64,000 nt of DNA, from contig CAVSHI010000003.1 of the NCBI GenBank assembly GCA_963727845.1, positions 124,001 to 188,000 on the forward strand, read 5' to 3'. Below are positions 9,047 to 17,326 of the stretch, one piece after another. The position numbers were made by a program, and so were the translations under genes. Every line of letters starts with the position of its first letter. The stretch's first letter is position 1. Origin of the DNA: JBEKTW01 sp963727845 (GTDB lineage: Bacteria > Bacteroidota > Ignavibacteria > UBA10030 > SZUA-254). The notes beneath the pieces are model-generated. The model saw nothing but the letters and a program-made list of their open reading frames with translations, searched no databases and had not been told where the DNA came from.

Positions 9047-9863
9047 CTATCCTAGACGGCGTTCGTGTTGCCTGGCTCTCCGGATTTCACGAAAATTCCC
9101 GGTTTCCTGGAGCTTGTTGCCAGTGAAGAAGATAAACGCCTCCTCAGAGCGTGGCGTCGGGTTTTCCGCTCTTTGCTTTCAATTCTTCCGCCGTGCCTAT
9201 GGCCGCAATTTTTCCCCTGTTCATAATGGCGACGCGATCGCTCACCTCGTCTGCCTCTTCCATGTTGTGCGTAGAGAAAAAGATCGTCGTGCCGAACCTG
9301 TCCCGCAACTCAAACAGGTGCCCCCATACGCTCTGTCGCGCGACGGGGTCGAGCCCGGTTGTCGGTTCATCGAGCAGCAGCACTCTGGGGCGGTGGAGCA
9401 TGGCCTGCCCCACTTCCATTTTACGGACCATGCCGCCTGAGAACGTCCGCACGAGCGAATTCGCGTGATCTCCCAGCTCAAGGAACGAGAGCATATCCCG
9501 GATGCGCTCCTTACGTTCCGCCCGAGGAATATCGTAGAGTCTCGCCATGAGCATCAGATTCTCATAGGCCGTGAGCGTGCCGTCCACCGAGATCATCTGC
9601 GGCACATATCCGATCGTATCGCGCACCGCAGGAGCATGGCGCGTGATGTCGTGCCCGTCAATGATGGCCGTGCCGCCGGTGGGCGCGAAGAGTGTGATAA
9701 GCATCTTGATGGTCGTGGATTTCCCTGCGCCGTTCGGTCCAAGGAATGAGAAGATCTCCCCCACATCGACATTGAAGGATATGTCGTCAACTGCGGCAAA
9801 TTCCTTGAACCGCTTCACAAGGTGCGCGACTTCAATAATATGAGATATGTTTTGTCGTTCCAT
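9047..9863 (-). CDS. ABC transporter ATP-binding protein (DrrA-like), +1 frameshift near 3' end
   Basis: The uninterrupted frame (9144-9863) encodes 239 residues with Walker A GPNGAGKST (42-50), signature FSGGM (141-145), Walker B VLLLDEP (161-167) and the switch His in STHNMEE. It stops abruptly at GKPDATL-TGA. Skipping one base at about 9146 (coding strand CTC-T-GAG) continues as EEAFIFFTGNKLQE and on to a TAG at 9047. This restores the LE-x-x-F-x-x-x-TG tail conserved in DrrA/NodI-type ATPases and brings the end to 14 bp from the permease gene. The break is therefore a single-base insertion, sequencing error, or (less likely) recoding. A -10 TATAAT lies at 9913-9908 upstream. Confidence 0.88.
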
Positions 9864-9939
9864 TGGATCCGAAATGTGGATGGTCTCAAAGAATCGATTC
9901 GAATCTTATTATAATCAAAATACCGGAAAAAAGTAAATA

Positions 9940-10022
9940 AAACCGCTACCTCTGCGACCTCTGCGCATCTTTTCTCTGCGCACTTCGCGTTAAAGCTTTT
10001 AACCGCAGAGAGCGCAATGGTG
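9940..10022. repeat. Dispersed 'CTCTGCG / CGCAAAGG' repeat
   Basis: A block of CTCTGCGACCTCTGCGC-type sequence ends in TTTAACCGCAGAGAGCGC. Related copies lie at 45013-45060 (TTTAACGCAAAGGTCGCAAAG) and 57800-57900, and a shorter one at 28530-28560. It occupies most of the 333-bp gap between the ABC ATPase and the gene at 10197 and is non-coding. Confidence 0.6.
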
Positions 10023-10196
10023 ATTCGGTTTGAATTTTTGTACATTAGGTAATGACGGCAGTTCGGGTTTCGACTCCGGCATGTGTCAAAGTGCTATCTT
10101 CAGTTTGAAGAAATTCGCCTTTATACAGATCATTTGACAATTCGGTCCGAGGAAATGTCCGTCAATTATATAAGAACTCAGTCCAGCAGGAACCTT

Positions 10197-11039
10197 ATGC
10201 GCAACATTCATTGTCTTCGGTGTATCTGCCTCTTGTTTCTGTCGATCGCGCCGTTGTATGTGTCGGTGGCACAAGAGAAGGCATATTGGGCAATCATTCC
10301 CACATTCCACGACAGGCTGAATACATCCGGCGGTGAAAGTCCTTTGCGCCTTCAAAGCCAGCGATTCGTTTTGTATGTTTATCGGAATGCTGTTGCCGTC
10401 TACTCGGAGGCAGACTTTGTCAATACAAGCATGGGCATGCTCTCCCAGGAGCTTGCGCTTCCCTCGACCGGACACAAGGAGAATGGAGATGAACCTGGGG
10501 GGAGAATTTCCAATGGCATCCTGAGTGTTCGACTATGGGTGGAAGGAGAACGAGTTGAACCGGAACTCATCCACGTCGGCGATGAAGATTGGTACACCAT
10601 CCAATCACGATTCACACCGGGTGAGGAACGCAAGGTGAAGGCGGTTTTCTGGGCACAGACATCGCTCACAAATATTGACGCCACTCCCGGGCTCGACACG
10701 GCTGCCATTACCGTCGGGAAACGTGGTTTCATCGTGGATCTTTCCCATGCGGCCGTGTGGAACAGTGTTATCGGATCTCTCGATGTTACCGTTGTGCTCA
10801 AAGGTGGAATGTCGTTCGAAAACGATTCATTCGTTGCCGAGCCAGGCACCTACGATCTTCAGGATTCAACTATTACATGGTCGCTGGCGGATACAGAGCC
10901 ATCTCAAAGCGATAACATCGTCGTCTCGTACTCACCTTCCGGAAGCTGGAGTTCGACGCCAAACACGATGGCAAAGTTGTCAACCTACATTGTCAAGAAA
11001 GTGTACGACAATCTGCTGTACTTCGTGGACCGGAGATAA
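10197..11039 (+). CDS. Secreted protein of unknown function
   Basis: The open frame begins at 10083, but the ATG at 10197 (MRNIHCLRCICLLFL) follows CAGGAA by five bases and yields a signal peptide ending near VSVAQ. The mature part is ~255 residues, beta-rich and without cysteines. Its blocks include YWAIIPTFHDRL, RFVLYVYRNAVAVY, TVVLKGGMSFENDSF and DSTITWSLAD. The C-terminal half has the alternating pattern of an Ig-like or jelly-roll module. I do not recognise the family. It stands alone between the ABC exporter (opposite strand) and another secreted protein 234 bp downstream. A periplasmic or outer-surface location is inferred from the signal peptide. Confidence 0.7.
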   Translation: MRNIHCLRCICLLFLSIAPLYVSVAQEKAYWAIIPTFHDRLNTSGGESPLRLQSQRFVLYVYRNAVAVYSEADFVNTSMGMLSQELALPSTGHKENGDEPGGRISNGILSVRLWVEGERVEPELIHVGDEDWYTIQSRFTPGEERKVKAVFWAQTSLTNIDATPGLDTAAITVGKRGFIVDLSHAAVWNSVIGSLDVTVVLKGGMSFENDSFVAEPGTYDLQDSTITWSLADTEPSQSDNIVVSYSPSGSWSSTPNTMAKLSTYIVKKVYDNLLYFVDRR

Positions 11040-11273
11040 CAAGAATGCATCCTTCAGAGTCACGTTCGTCGGAAAACGCCGGAATGCGCCCGACAAACAT
11101 CCTGTCAGCACATACGACGGGGGCAGGCCGAGATAATGGATGCAATGAGTAAACTTTGAAACCGCAGCGACCATAAACACAACCATCCCTTACTTGTTTT
11201 TTACGCTTTTCTGAGTTAATTTATTGATAACCAAAGACCAGCCATGACATTAGTAAATCGAAAGGATACGAAA

Positions 11274-12923
11274 ATGAAATCCTGGATCGGCATAGCGTGC
11301 AGTTTCGTCATCGGTGTCGTTACTACAACGGCAGTTGCGCAGCAACAAAATCCAACACCAAAACACTTAATGAGGGAAGATTCAGCGGCCGTGGACGCAC
11401 TGGTGATGTATCCCGACACGATCCGTCTTCACATTTTCCAGGCCTGCGAGTACCCTGCTGCCATAGTCAGCATAGCAAGCCTGCAGAAAAAATCGAGCGA
11501 CGATTTCACCAACCTCATCAGCCGCTATTCCAAAAATGAACAGGAGGATTTCTGGAATTTGAGCAGGTATCCGGGCTTGATATCAAGGCTGGCACAGGGA
11601 GGGAAAAAATCCGCAGACGAGATCAACACCATTCTTGTCGACTATCCGGCAGACATTCATGAAACCGCATTGAAGTACGGAACGGAGTACTATGACCAGA
11701 TTCAAAAGATGGACGAGATCCAGTCGCAAACGGATGTTCAGTTCGATCAGGTCATCGCAGATTATCCTCCGGTAACACAGGAAGCATTGAACGACATTAT
11801 CCAGTTCCCCGAGATAATAACACTTTTGAATGATCATCTTAGCCTTACAGTACGCGTCGGCGATCATTTCAGACGCAATCCGGAGGGAGTACTACACAGA
11901 GCCGATTCTCTCAATCTTGCGGAAACCAGGGAGAATGCCGAAAACGCGGAGGCATGGAAACAGCGTATTGAACAAAACCCGGATGAAGCGAACGATTTGC
12001 AAAATGCTGCCAATGATTACGCCACGGAAAATGGGTATACACAGGAAGAGGTTAACACCTCGCCAAATCCGGATGATGTGTCAAATTACACTTGTCACCC
12101 ATATTCTTATTGGTTCGGTTATCCTACGTGGTATCCATACAGTTATTGGTATCCGTATCCTTTCTGGTTTGATTGTGGATTTTATCACGACAGATCGGGA
12201 AGGCTGGTGATGTTCGGGACTCCTTCATACTACTTTACCAATTGGTACTTCTACCATCCTGAACACTGGAATCGGTACCCCAACCTGTGCAACGCGTACA
12301 TCGACCATTATTATGGAGCAGGGAGACCGGCCGGCGGCAACACCATCATTGTGCATGAATGGATGCGCGATAACAGAAATTACCTGCCCAAGGATTTCAT
12401 AAGCAATGGCGCAAAGAGGACCGAGCTGATACGACAAGTGGGACAATTGAACATCGATGCTCGAAAACAAAACGGGGGTACGCCCGTAACTCCGGCAGTG
12501 CGGGATCAGTATTTTCGAAACAATGTATCCAAATATCCATCCCTGAACGCTGAACCAAGAACGATGAGAGGGCGGGTAGAGCAGCAGCGCACCGTGCCGG
12601 ATGCCATACAACAGCCGGTAAAACAACCGCCCGTAAGAATTGCCCGGCTGGCACAACAACCCGCTACAAGTCCAAGACAGGCATCCGCGCCCGTGCCCGT
12701 AAGAGTTGCTGCTCCAGTGCAACCTGTTAAGAATACAAGACAGACTCCTCCTCCTGCATACAACTTTAACAACATAAATAAGGCGCAGGAGTATCACAGG
12801 AATGTTTGGCAGCAGACTCAACCGACGGTGCGGCCGCAACCTCAACCGGCTCCCCGTCCTCAAGCGCAACAACCCGTGAGGCAGGAACCGGTGAACCGGC
12901 AACCTCCGGGAAAAAGGAAATGA
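11274..12923 (+). CDS. Secreted YP-repeat protein with Tyr/Trp/Pro-rich and Gln/Pro-rich C-terminal regions
   Basis: The ATG at 11274 (MKSWIGIACSFVIG) follows AAAGGAT and gives a signal peptide cleaved near AVAQ. Residues ~40-210 contain degenerate repeats of about 35 residues centred on a (Y/F)P motif: MYPDTI, EYPAAIV, RYPGLIS, DYPADIH, DYPPVTQ and QFPEII. Residues ~270-345 are extraordinarily aromatic (YWFGYPTWYPYSYWYPYPF). The last ~120 residues are low-complexity Q/P/R/V, often PVRxA or QPAP. Similar secreted proteins occur in Bacteroidota without known function (recollection, not searched). The basic, disordered tail and aromatic belt suggest a cell-envelope or polymer-associated role, which is inference only. 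Confidence 0.75.
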   Translation: MKSWIGIACSFVIGVVTTTAVAQQQNPTPKHLMREDSAAVDALVMYPDTIRLHIFQACEYPAAIVSIASLQKKSSDDFTNLISRYSKNEQEDFWNLSRYPGLISRLAQGGKKSADEINTILVDYPADIHETALKYGTEYYDQIQKMDEIQSQTDVQFDQVIADYPPVTQEALNDIIQFPEIITLLNDHLSLTVRVGDHFRRNPEGVLHRADSLNLAETRENAENAEAWKQRIEQNPDEANDLQNAANDYATENGYTQEEVNTSPNPDDVSNYTCHPYSYWFGYPTWYPYSYWYPYPFWFDCGFYHDRSGRLVMFGTPSYYFTNWYFYHPEHWNRYPNLCNAYIDHYYGAGRPAGGNTIIVHEWMRDNRNYLPKDFISNGAKRTELIRQVGQLNIDARKQNGGTPVTPAVRDQYFRNNVSKYPSLNAEPRTMRGRVEQQRTVPDAIQQPVKQPPVRIARLAQQPATSPRQASAPVPVRVAAPVQPVKNTRQTPPPAYNFNNINKAQEYHRNVWQQTQPTVRPQPQPAPRPQAQQPVRQEPVNRQPPGKRK

Positions 12924-12946
12924 AGTTTTGCACTCTGCAGCCGCCG

Positions 12947-13560
12947 AAACCGTTGTCCGAAGGACTCCTTTGGAGAAACGGTTTTCAGGTATCTGATTTG
13001 GTCGTTGTGTTTGCCCACAGCTAAAGCCGTGGGTTGCATACGGTTTTTTGGGGCTTACCACGCGGAGAGCTTAAGCCACTGCCATAATACCTCCGCTTGT
13101 TAAACCTACGGCTCAAGCCATGGGTTGTGGTCTTCCCCCGCTCGTGAGGCCTTCGTGATCTTGGTCATGGATTAGAATCAGACTTTCTGCTCTCCGCCTA
13201 TCGCTCTCCCGACCCGCCATCGACGAACGGGAAAAGAAAATCGCCTCTCCCAAAGTCGGTGCGCCTACCCACGACTTCAGTCGTGGGATATGAACTCGAA
13301 GATGCAGACCAGAAACCGCTTCAGCGGTTTCCAATTGCCACGGGAGCCTGGAGCGAAGGTTACCTTCAGCTTCGCCCTTGCCTGGGAGAAGGTAACCTTC
13401 TTCTCGGCGGACTCAACAGGGGAGTTTCGTTTTCTTCAGGTACCACCTCCCTGCTTACCCCCCCGAATGCGCTCTGCCCCGGCATAAGCTGCTCGAGTAT
13501 CCGAATGCGAACCTGTCCGCCATCTTTTGGGCAGATCGGACTCTACGGTTTCCGGACTCT
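12947..13560. repeat. REP-containing dispersed module, copy A
   Basis: This 636-bp gap holds no gene. It contains the AAACCGTTGTCCG...AACGGTTT hairpin (12947-12986), a CCCACAGCTAAAGCCGTGGG palindrome (13014-13033), a degenerate copy near 13108-13130, and CCCACGACTTCAGTCGTGGG (13268-13287). A conserved ~100-bp block follows (AACCGCTTCAGCGGTT then GAAGGTTACCTTC ... GAAGGTAACCTTC, 13314-13400). The same order recurs at 16397-16880 and partly at 22362-22590. The palindromes resemble REP sequences mobilised by IS200/IS605-like RAYT transposases, but no transposase gene is in the window. Confidence 0.75.
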
Positions 13561-14705
13561 TAGATCGACGGGTTCAGGTTTTTGTGCACGACCTTCGCTC
13601 CGTCGAATCCGTTGAACTTAGTCGATGAAGCGATGCTGTAGGCACCGATATTCTCGGTACAGAGATAATCGCCCACCTCCAGATTTCCGGGGAGTTCGAC
13701 CGAAAGCGAAATCTTGTCGAAACTGTCGCAGGTCGGCCCTACGACTGCGCAGATTTCGGGTGTGCCCTTCTTGAACGCGCGGAAGTTCGGGATCCAGTGA
13801 TCGTACACGACACCGGAAAACGTGTGGTAGACGCCGTCGTTGATATGATAAAACGCCTTGCCGTCCCGTCGCGCCTTACCGATCACCTCCGAGACAAGCA
13901 CCGCTGCCGTTGCCACGATGAAGCGCCCGGGCTCGGCGAGAATCTGGATATCCTCCGGGAAAAGACGTTTGAACTCGGAGTTTAGAAGCGCTCCGAGTTT
14001 CTCAAACTCCGGCACCTGCGGGTCGTACGGAACCGGAAATCCACCGCCGATGTCCACAAGATTCAGATTGTAGCCTTTCCTGCGGGCAGCGTTGAAAATC
14101 TCGGACGTAATGCCAAGCGCTTCCGTGTAGTTGTTGAAGTTCGTGCACTGACTACCGACATGAAAGCTGATGCCTTCGACGGTCACTCCCGCATCGAACG
14201 CCTCCTGGATCAGCTGCAGAGCTTCCGACGGCTCAGCGCCAAATTTCGAGCTCATCTCCACCTGCGAACCCGTATCGGGCACCTTCAGGCGAAGAACTAA
14301 TCCCGCCGTATCGCAATTCTCCCTGATCTTCTTCACCTCGGCGCTGTTATCGTACGTGACCAAAGGCTTGTATTCCTTGATCTTGCGGAGTGTGGAAGGG
14401 TCTTTGATCGTGTTGGAGAATATAATTTTGTCCCAGACGTAGCGCTTTTTGTCTTCTTTTTCAAAGTGCTTGATATGCTGGTACACTTGCATGAATTCAC
14501 GATACGATGCCACGTCGAAGCTTGACCCTTCGTTGAATAGCGTTTCGACGATCTGCTGATTGGAATTCGCCTTCACCGCATAGTAACATTGAACCCGCGG
14601 CAAGTGCTTTTTGAATGTCCGGTAATTCTCCCGTATCTTGTTGTGGTCAAGCACGAACAGCGGGGTGCCGTTCCGCTCCACCAACTCCAGAAGTTCTTCT
14701 GTCAT
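13560..14705 (-). CDS. PLP-dependent ornithine/lysine-type decarboxylase (alanine-racemase fold)
   Basis: This 381-residue group IV decarboxylase has an N-terminal alanine-racemase-like barrel with the PLP lysine in YYAVKAN (K45), SFHVGSQC, the phosphate loop VDIGGGFP and AEPGRFIV. The C-terminal active-site cysteine lies in GPTCDSFD (~C326), the exact context of eukaryotic-type ornithine decarboxylases. It converts ornithine (possibly lysine) to the diamine and is cytoplasmic. Its start overlaps the end of the deoxyhypusine-synthase-family gene by 59 bp, implying translational coupling and a joint polyamine pathway. Carboxynorspermidine or DAP decarboxylase is less likely because of the GPTCDS motif. 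Confidence 0.87.
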   Translation of the reverse strand: MTEELLELVERNGTPLFVLDHNKIRENYRTFKKHLPRVQCYYAVKANSNQQIVETLFNEGSSFDVASYREFMQVYQHIKHFEKEDKKRYVWDKIIFSNTIKDPSTLRKIKEYKPLVTYDNSAEVKKIRENCDTAGLVLRLKVPDTGSQVEMSSKFGAEPSEALQLIQEAFDAGVTVEGISFHVGSQCTNFNNYTEALGITSEIFNAARRKGYNLNLVDIGGGFPVPYDPQVPEFEKLGALLNSEFKRLFPEDIQILAEPGRFIVATAAVLVSEVIGKARRDGKAFYHINDGVYHTFSGVVYDHWIPNFRAFKKGTPEICAVVGPTCDSFDKISLSVELPGNLEVGDYLCTENIGAYSIASSTKFNGFDGAKVVHKNLNPSI

Positions 14706-15957
14706 GTTCTCTTCTTTCTATCCTCTGCTCTATGGTTCCGGGCGTTTGCAATCGCCCTTCAGTGATTACCGGGGAAGTTTTTTCATAGAAGCTCCGGAGC
14801 TCCGTGATTTCCTTGTTGTTCTTAAGATACGACTCGATCAACTTTTTCCGCAACTCTTCTCCCCGGTCGTACAGCCGCTTCAACTTCTTGGGTTTCGTTG
14901 TCCGCAGGACATAGGCCACCATGATCGGGAACGCGACAGTGACATCGACATACGCTGTTACCGACTCCTGAAGTTTGTCGGGGTCGATCTTCCCCCAGCT
15001 GACCGCCTCGCTCGGGGGCGCGCCGGAGAGTCCGCCGGTATCCGGACGGGCATCGGTGATGTTGACATCGTAATCCTGACCGGCCTCCGGGATCATCAAT
15101 ACCTCCTGGATTTGCGGCTCGGTTTGCAGCATGAAGTTCTTCGGACTTCCCCCGCCGATGAGGATAACTCCTGTTTTTCCCTTCTCATAATTCTTGGCGT
15201 TCAGAATGATCGCGGTCGAGTCGTTGACGTCGATGCTCGGATTGATCTTCAGCTTGAATTGATCGAGCAGGTCGGATGCCTCAGCAAGCAGCTCGAGTCC
15301 CGCGACGTTCATACCGATGGTCGAATCCCCTGGCGAGGATGTAAAGACCGGTATGCCATTTCGGTACGCAGCCGCTAATACGCTCACCTCGCCGAGATTA
15401 TTCTTTCGCTCATGTTCATTGATAACTTTGCCGAGATGGTGGTAATATTCACGCGTTCCCATTTCCTTCTGGAACTCGGGCCGCAGCATAATCTTCCGGA
15501 GTCTGCGATCCGTCTCCATGAGAACGTCCTCGTAGTCGAACAGGATGTCATATATTCTGGTCACCCCTTTTTTGCGAAGGTCGGCGTCGTCGACGTTGTG
15601 GCTTCCGCGAAACATCGGGAGATTGAAGGCGTAGTGGAGGTCATGGTACATGTTCGCGCCGGTGGCCGTGAGCCAATCGACAAACCCGTGATTCATCAGC
15701 GGTATGATCGTCGATGCACCGAGTCCGGCCGGCGTGAGCGCTCCTGCGATACTCAGGCCGATGGTCACATTGTTCGGCGAGTATTTTTCGCGAATCAGCT
15801 GGCACGCAGCCCTCAGCCGGCCGCCATTATAGGCATCCATGTTGTCGATAATGACGTCAATCGGTGTGTCGCTCGTGATCGGTTTGGGGAGCACCCGTTT
15901 GCCGGAGAGATACTCTGACTTGCTGAAATGTTCGTGTTTTTTATGTTTCATGGTCAT
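14647..15957 (-). CDS. Deoxyhypusine synthase family protein (homospermidine-synthase-like)
   Basis: This 436-residue protein carries the deoxyhypusine synthase fold: SIAGALTPAGLG, TGANMYHDLHYAF, FTSSPGDSTIGMN, GVILIGGGSPKNF and the catalytic-lysine motif AVSWGKID (~K323). Eukaryotic and archaeal DHS uses that lysine to carry the aminobutyl group from spermidine. Bacteria lack eIF5A, and bacterial relatives make homospermidine or act on other amines (family knowledge). Here it sits directly upstream of an ornithine-decarboxylase-type gene, consistent with using the putrescine made by it. The C-terminal 25 residues are very Arg-rich and overlap the next gene by 59 bp. A shift of one frame would stop at a TAG just before the decarboxylase, so a late frameshift is possible. 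Confidence 0.85.
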   Translation of the reverse strand: MTMKHKKHEHFSKSEYLSGKRVLPKPITSDTPIDVIIDNMDAYNGGRLRAACQLIREKYSPNNVTIGLSIAGALTPAGLGASTIIPLMNHGFVDWLTATGANMYHDLHYAFNLPMFRGSHNVDDADLRKKGVTRIYDILFDYEDVLMETDRRLRKIMLRPEFQKEMGTREYYHHLGKVINEHERKNNLGEVSVLAAAYRNGIPVFTSSPGDSTIGMNVAGLELLAEASDLLDQFKLKINPSIDVNDSTAIILNAKNYEKGKTGVILIGGGSPKNFMLQTEPQIQEVLMIPEAGQDYDVNITDARPDTGGLSGAPPSEAVSWGKIDPDKLQESVTAYVDVTVAFPIMVAYVLRTTKPKKLKRLYDRGEELRKKLIESYLKNNKEITELRSFYEKTSPVITEGRLQTPGTIEQRIERREHDRRTSGVGGAERHPAVRA

Positions 15958-16390
15958 TCCTCTTTACTATTATAAGGGGCACTGCGGTGTTTGCTGCAGT
16001 CGGTGAAGTCAACAGGGAATTTAGATAATGAATTTACCAAACTTCCCGCGAATTGTCAACAATAAGAGATTTTAAGATCATGGGATGGTAAGATTATGAG
16101 ATGTTGAGAATGGAAGTGGCCGGGTTTGTAGAAAAGGATTCCATGATTACCAGAATGGGAAATGATCGTGGTGATCCTTCGATCATCCGAATCGTGGTTC
16201 AGAGGTTTTGCCCTCCGCGACTGTGCCTCGTATCTCTAACAGGGTGTTGAAAAACACAAAAGGGAGTGTCTCTGCGATCCCGTTCCGAACGCCTTCGGAA
16301 CTGGAGAAGCAGTCTGATTTTTTCCCTTAAAGAGTGAGATTGCTTCGTCGCTGCGCTCCTCGCAAAGACGGGAGGAATGCTTTTTCAGCA
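15958..16390. other. Non-coding stretch upstream of REP copy B with a partial 85-bp-type palindrome
   Basis: There is no gene here. The stretch contains the promoter side of the DHS-family gene and a partial member of the TCTGAACC palindrome family (right end AATCGTGGTTCAGAG at 16191-16205, inner CCATGATTACC at 16142-16152). It continues with low-complexity sequence into the REP module at 16397. Confidence 0.55.
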
Positions 16391-16396
16391 GCCTGC

Positions 16397-16880
16397 TAAA
16401 CCGTTGTCCGAAGGACTCCTTTGGAGAAACGGTTCCCTTGTCGTTTGGTTGCCGTCCGCACCCACGGCTGAAGCCGTGGGTTACTTGAGGATCTTACTCA
16501 ACTTGCTCGGCGTCACGCTTTTGGTGATTGATTCCAAATCAGACCTCCGGACACTTCCACCGTCGGCTGAGGTTTTCTCCTAATCGCCCTGCCAGCCCGT
16601 CATCGATGAAAAGGGAAGGCAAACAACATCGGGCGAAATCCGTGCGCCTACCCACGACTTCAGTCGTGGGACAGTAAGGAAGCCAGAACCTGGTAACCGC
16701 TTCAGCGGTTTCCAATTGCCACGGGAGCCTGGAGCGAAGGTTACCTTCAGCTTCGTCCTTGCTTCGGAGAAGGTAACCTTCTTCTCGGCGGACACGACAA
16801 GGGGGTTATGCCCTTCTTGATTCAACCGTAATCGAAACTCCCGGGCTAACCTAAAACCGACGATCTCGGTGTGTCCGGTT
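16397..16880. repeat. REP-containing dispersed module, copy B
   Basis: The order is the same as at 12947-13560: the AAACCGTTGTCCG hairpin (16397-16434), CCCACGGCTGAAGCCGTGGG (16461-16480), GTGCGCCTACCCACGACTTC leading into the 20-bp palindrome (~16651-16670), then AACCGCTTCAGCGGTT and the paired GAAGGTTACCTTC/GAAGGTAACCTTC elements. The right part continues past copy A to about 16870 and matches copy C at 22362-22590. It is non-coding, although it contains chance open frames. Confidence 0.75.
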
Positions 16881-17164
16881 CCCTTGACTTTCTGCATTCC
16901 AACCAGTACATTATCGCAGCAATCATAGTGGTCGGAACTGTGGGCCGGCAGGAAATTCCCAAAGTTCACTGATCCAGACCTGAGAACGTTTCCTATTGGT
17001 TGTCTCCTTACCCAAACGCTCCCATCTCTCCCTCAGCGAACAGCCCAACGCAACATCGCCGGTTTCTCAGAACGCACTTATTGTAGATCCGGTCGATGAC
17101 TGGATTCCCTGTAAGTGAGATTGCCCCGATGTATCGGTGGCACTCTACGGCAAACCCGCTGGGA

Positions 17165-17247
17165 GGGAGCTTCGCTCCCGACCAACCCGCGGTGTAACCT
17201 TCCGAAGATTCGCGTGGACATGGCGCAGATGTAACCTTCGGAAGGTT
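17165..17247. repeat. Cluster of hairpins upstream of the T9SS protein gene
   Basis: GGGAGC-TTC-GCTCCC lies at 17165-17179. AACCTTCCGAAG at 17196-17207 is the inverted partner of CTTCGGAAGGTT at 17236-17247. The second half is itself an odd palindrome (AACCTTCGGAAGGTT, 17233-17247). The cluster lies 80-160 bp before the ATG at 17327, in an otherwise gene-free 440-bp stretch. Confidence 0.6.
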
Positions 17248-17326
17248 TTCTAGGTTCGAGAATGATTTTGGCAAAATATGGTAACACTAACTCACTACAA
17301 TCAATCACTATCCTCATGGAGGGTAT

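Noticed and set aside
12225..13061. 278-residue minus-strand frame
   Set aside because: Antisense of the low-complexity tail of the YP-repeat protein running into REP copy A.
16580..16969. 129-residue minus-strand frame and its relatives at 22373-22594
   Set aside because: They translate the REP-bearing module; similarity between copies is at DNA level, and the frame has no start context or protein-like periodicity.
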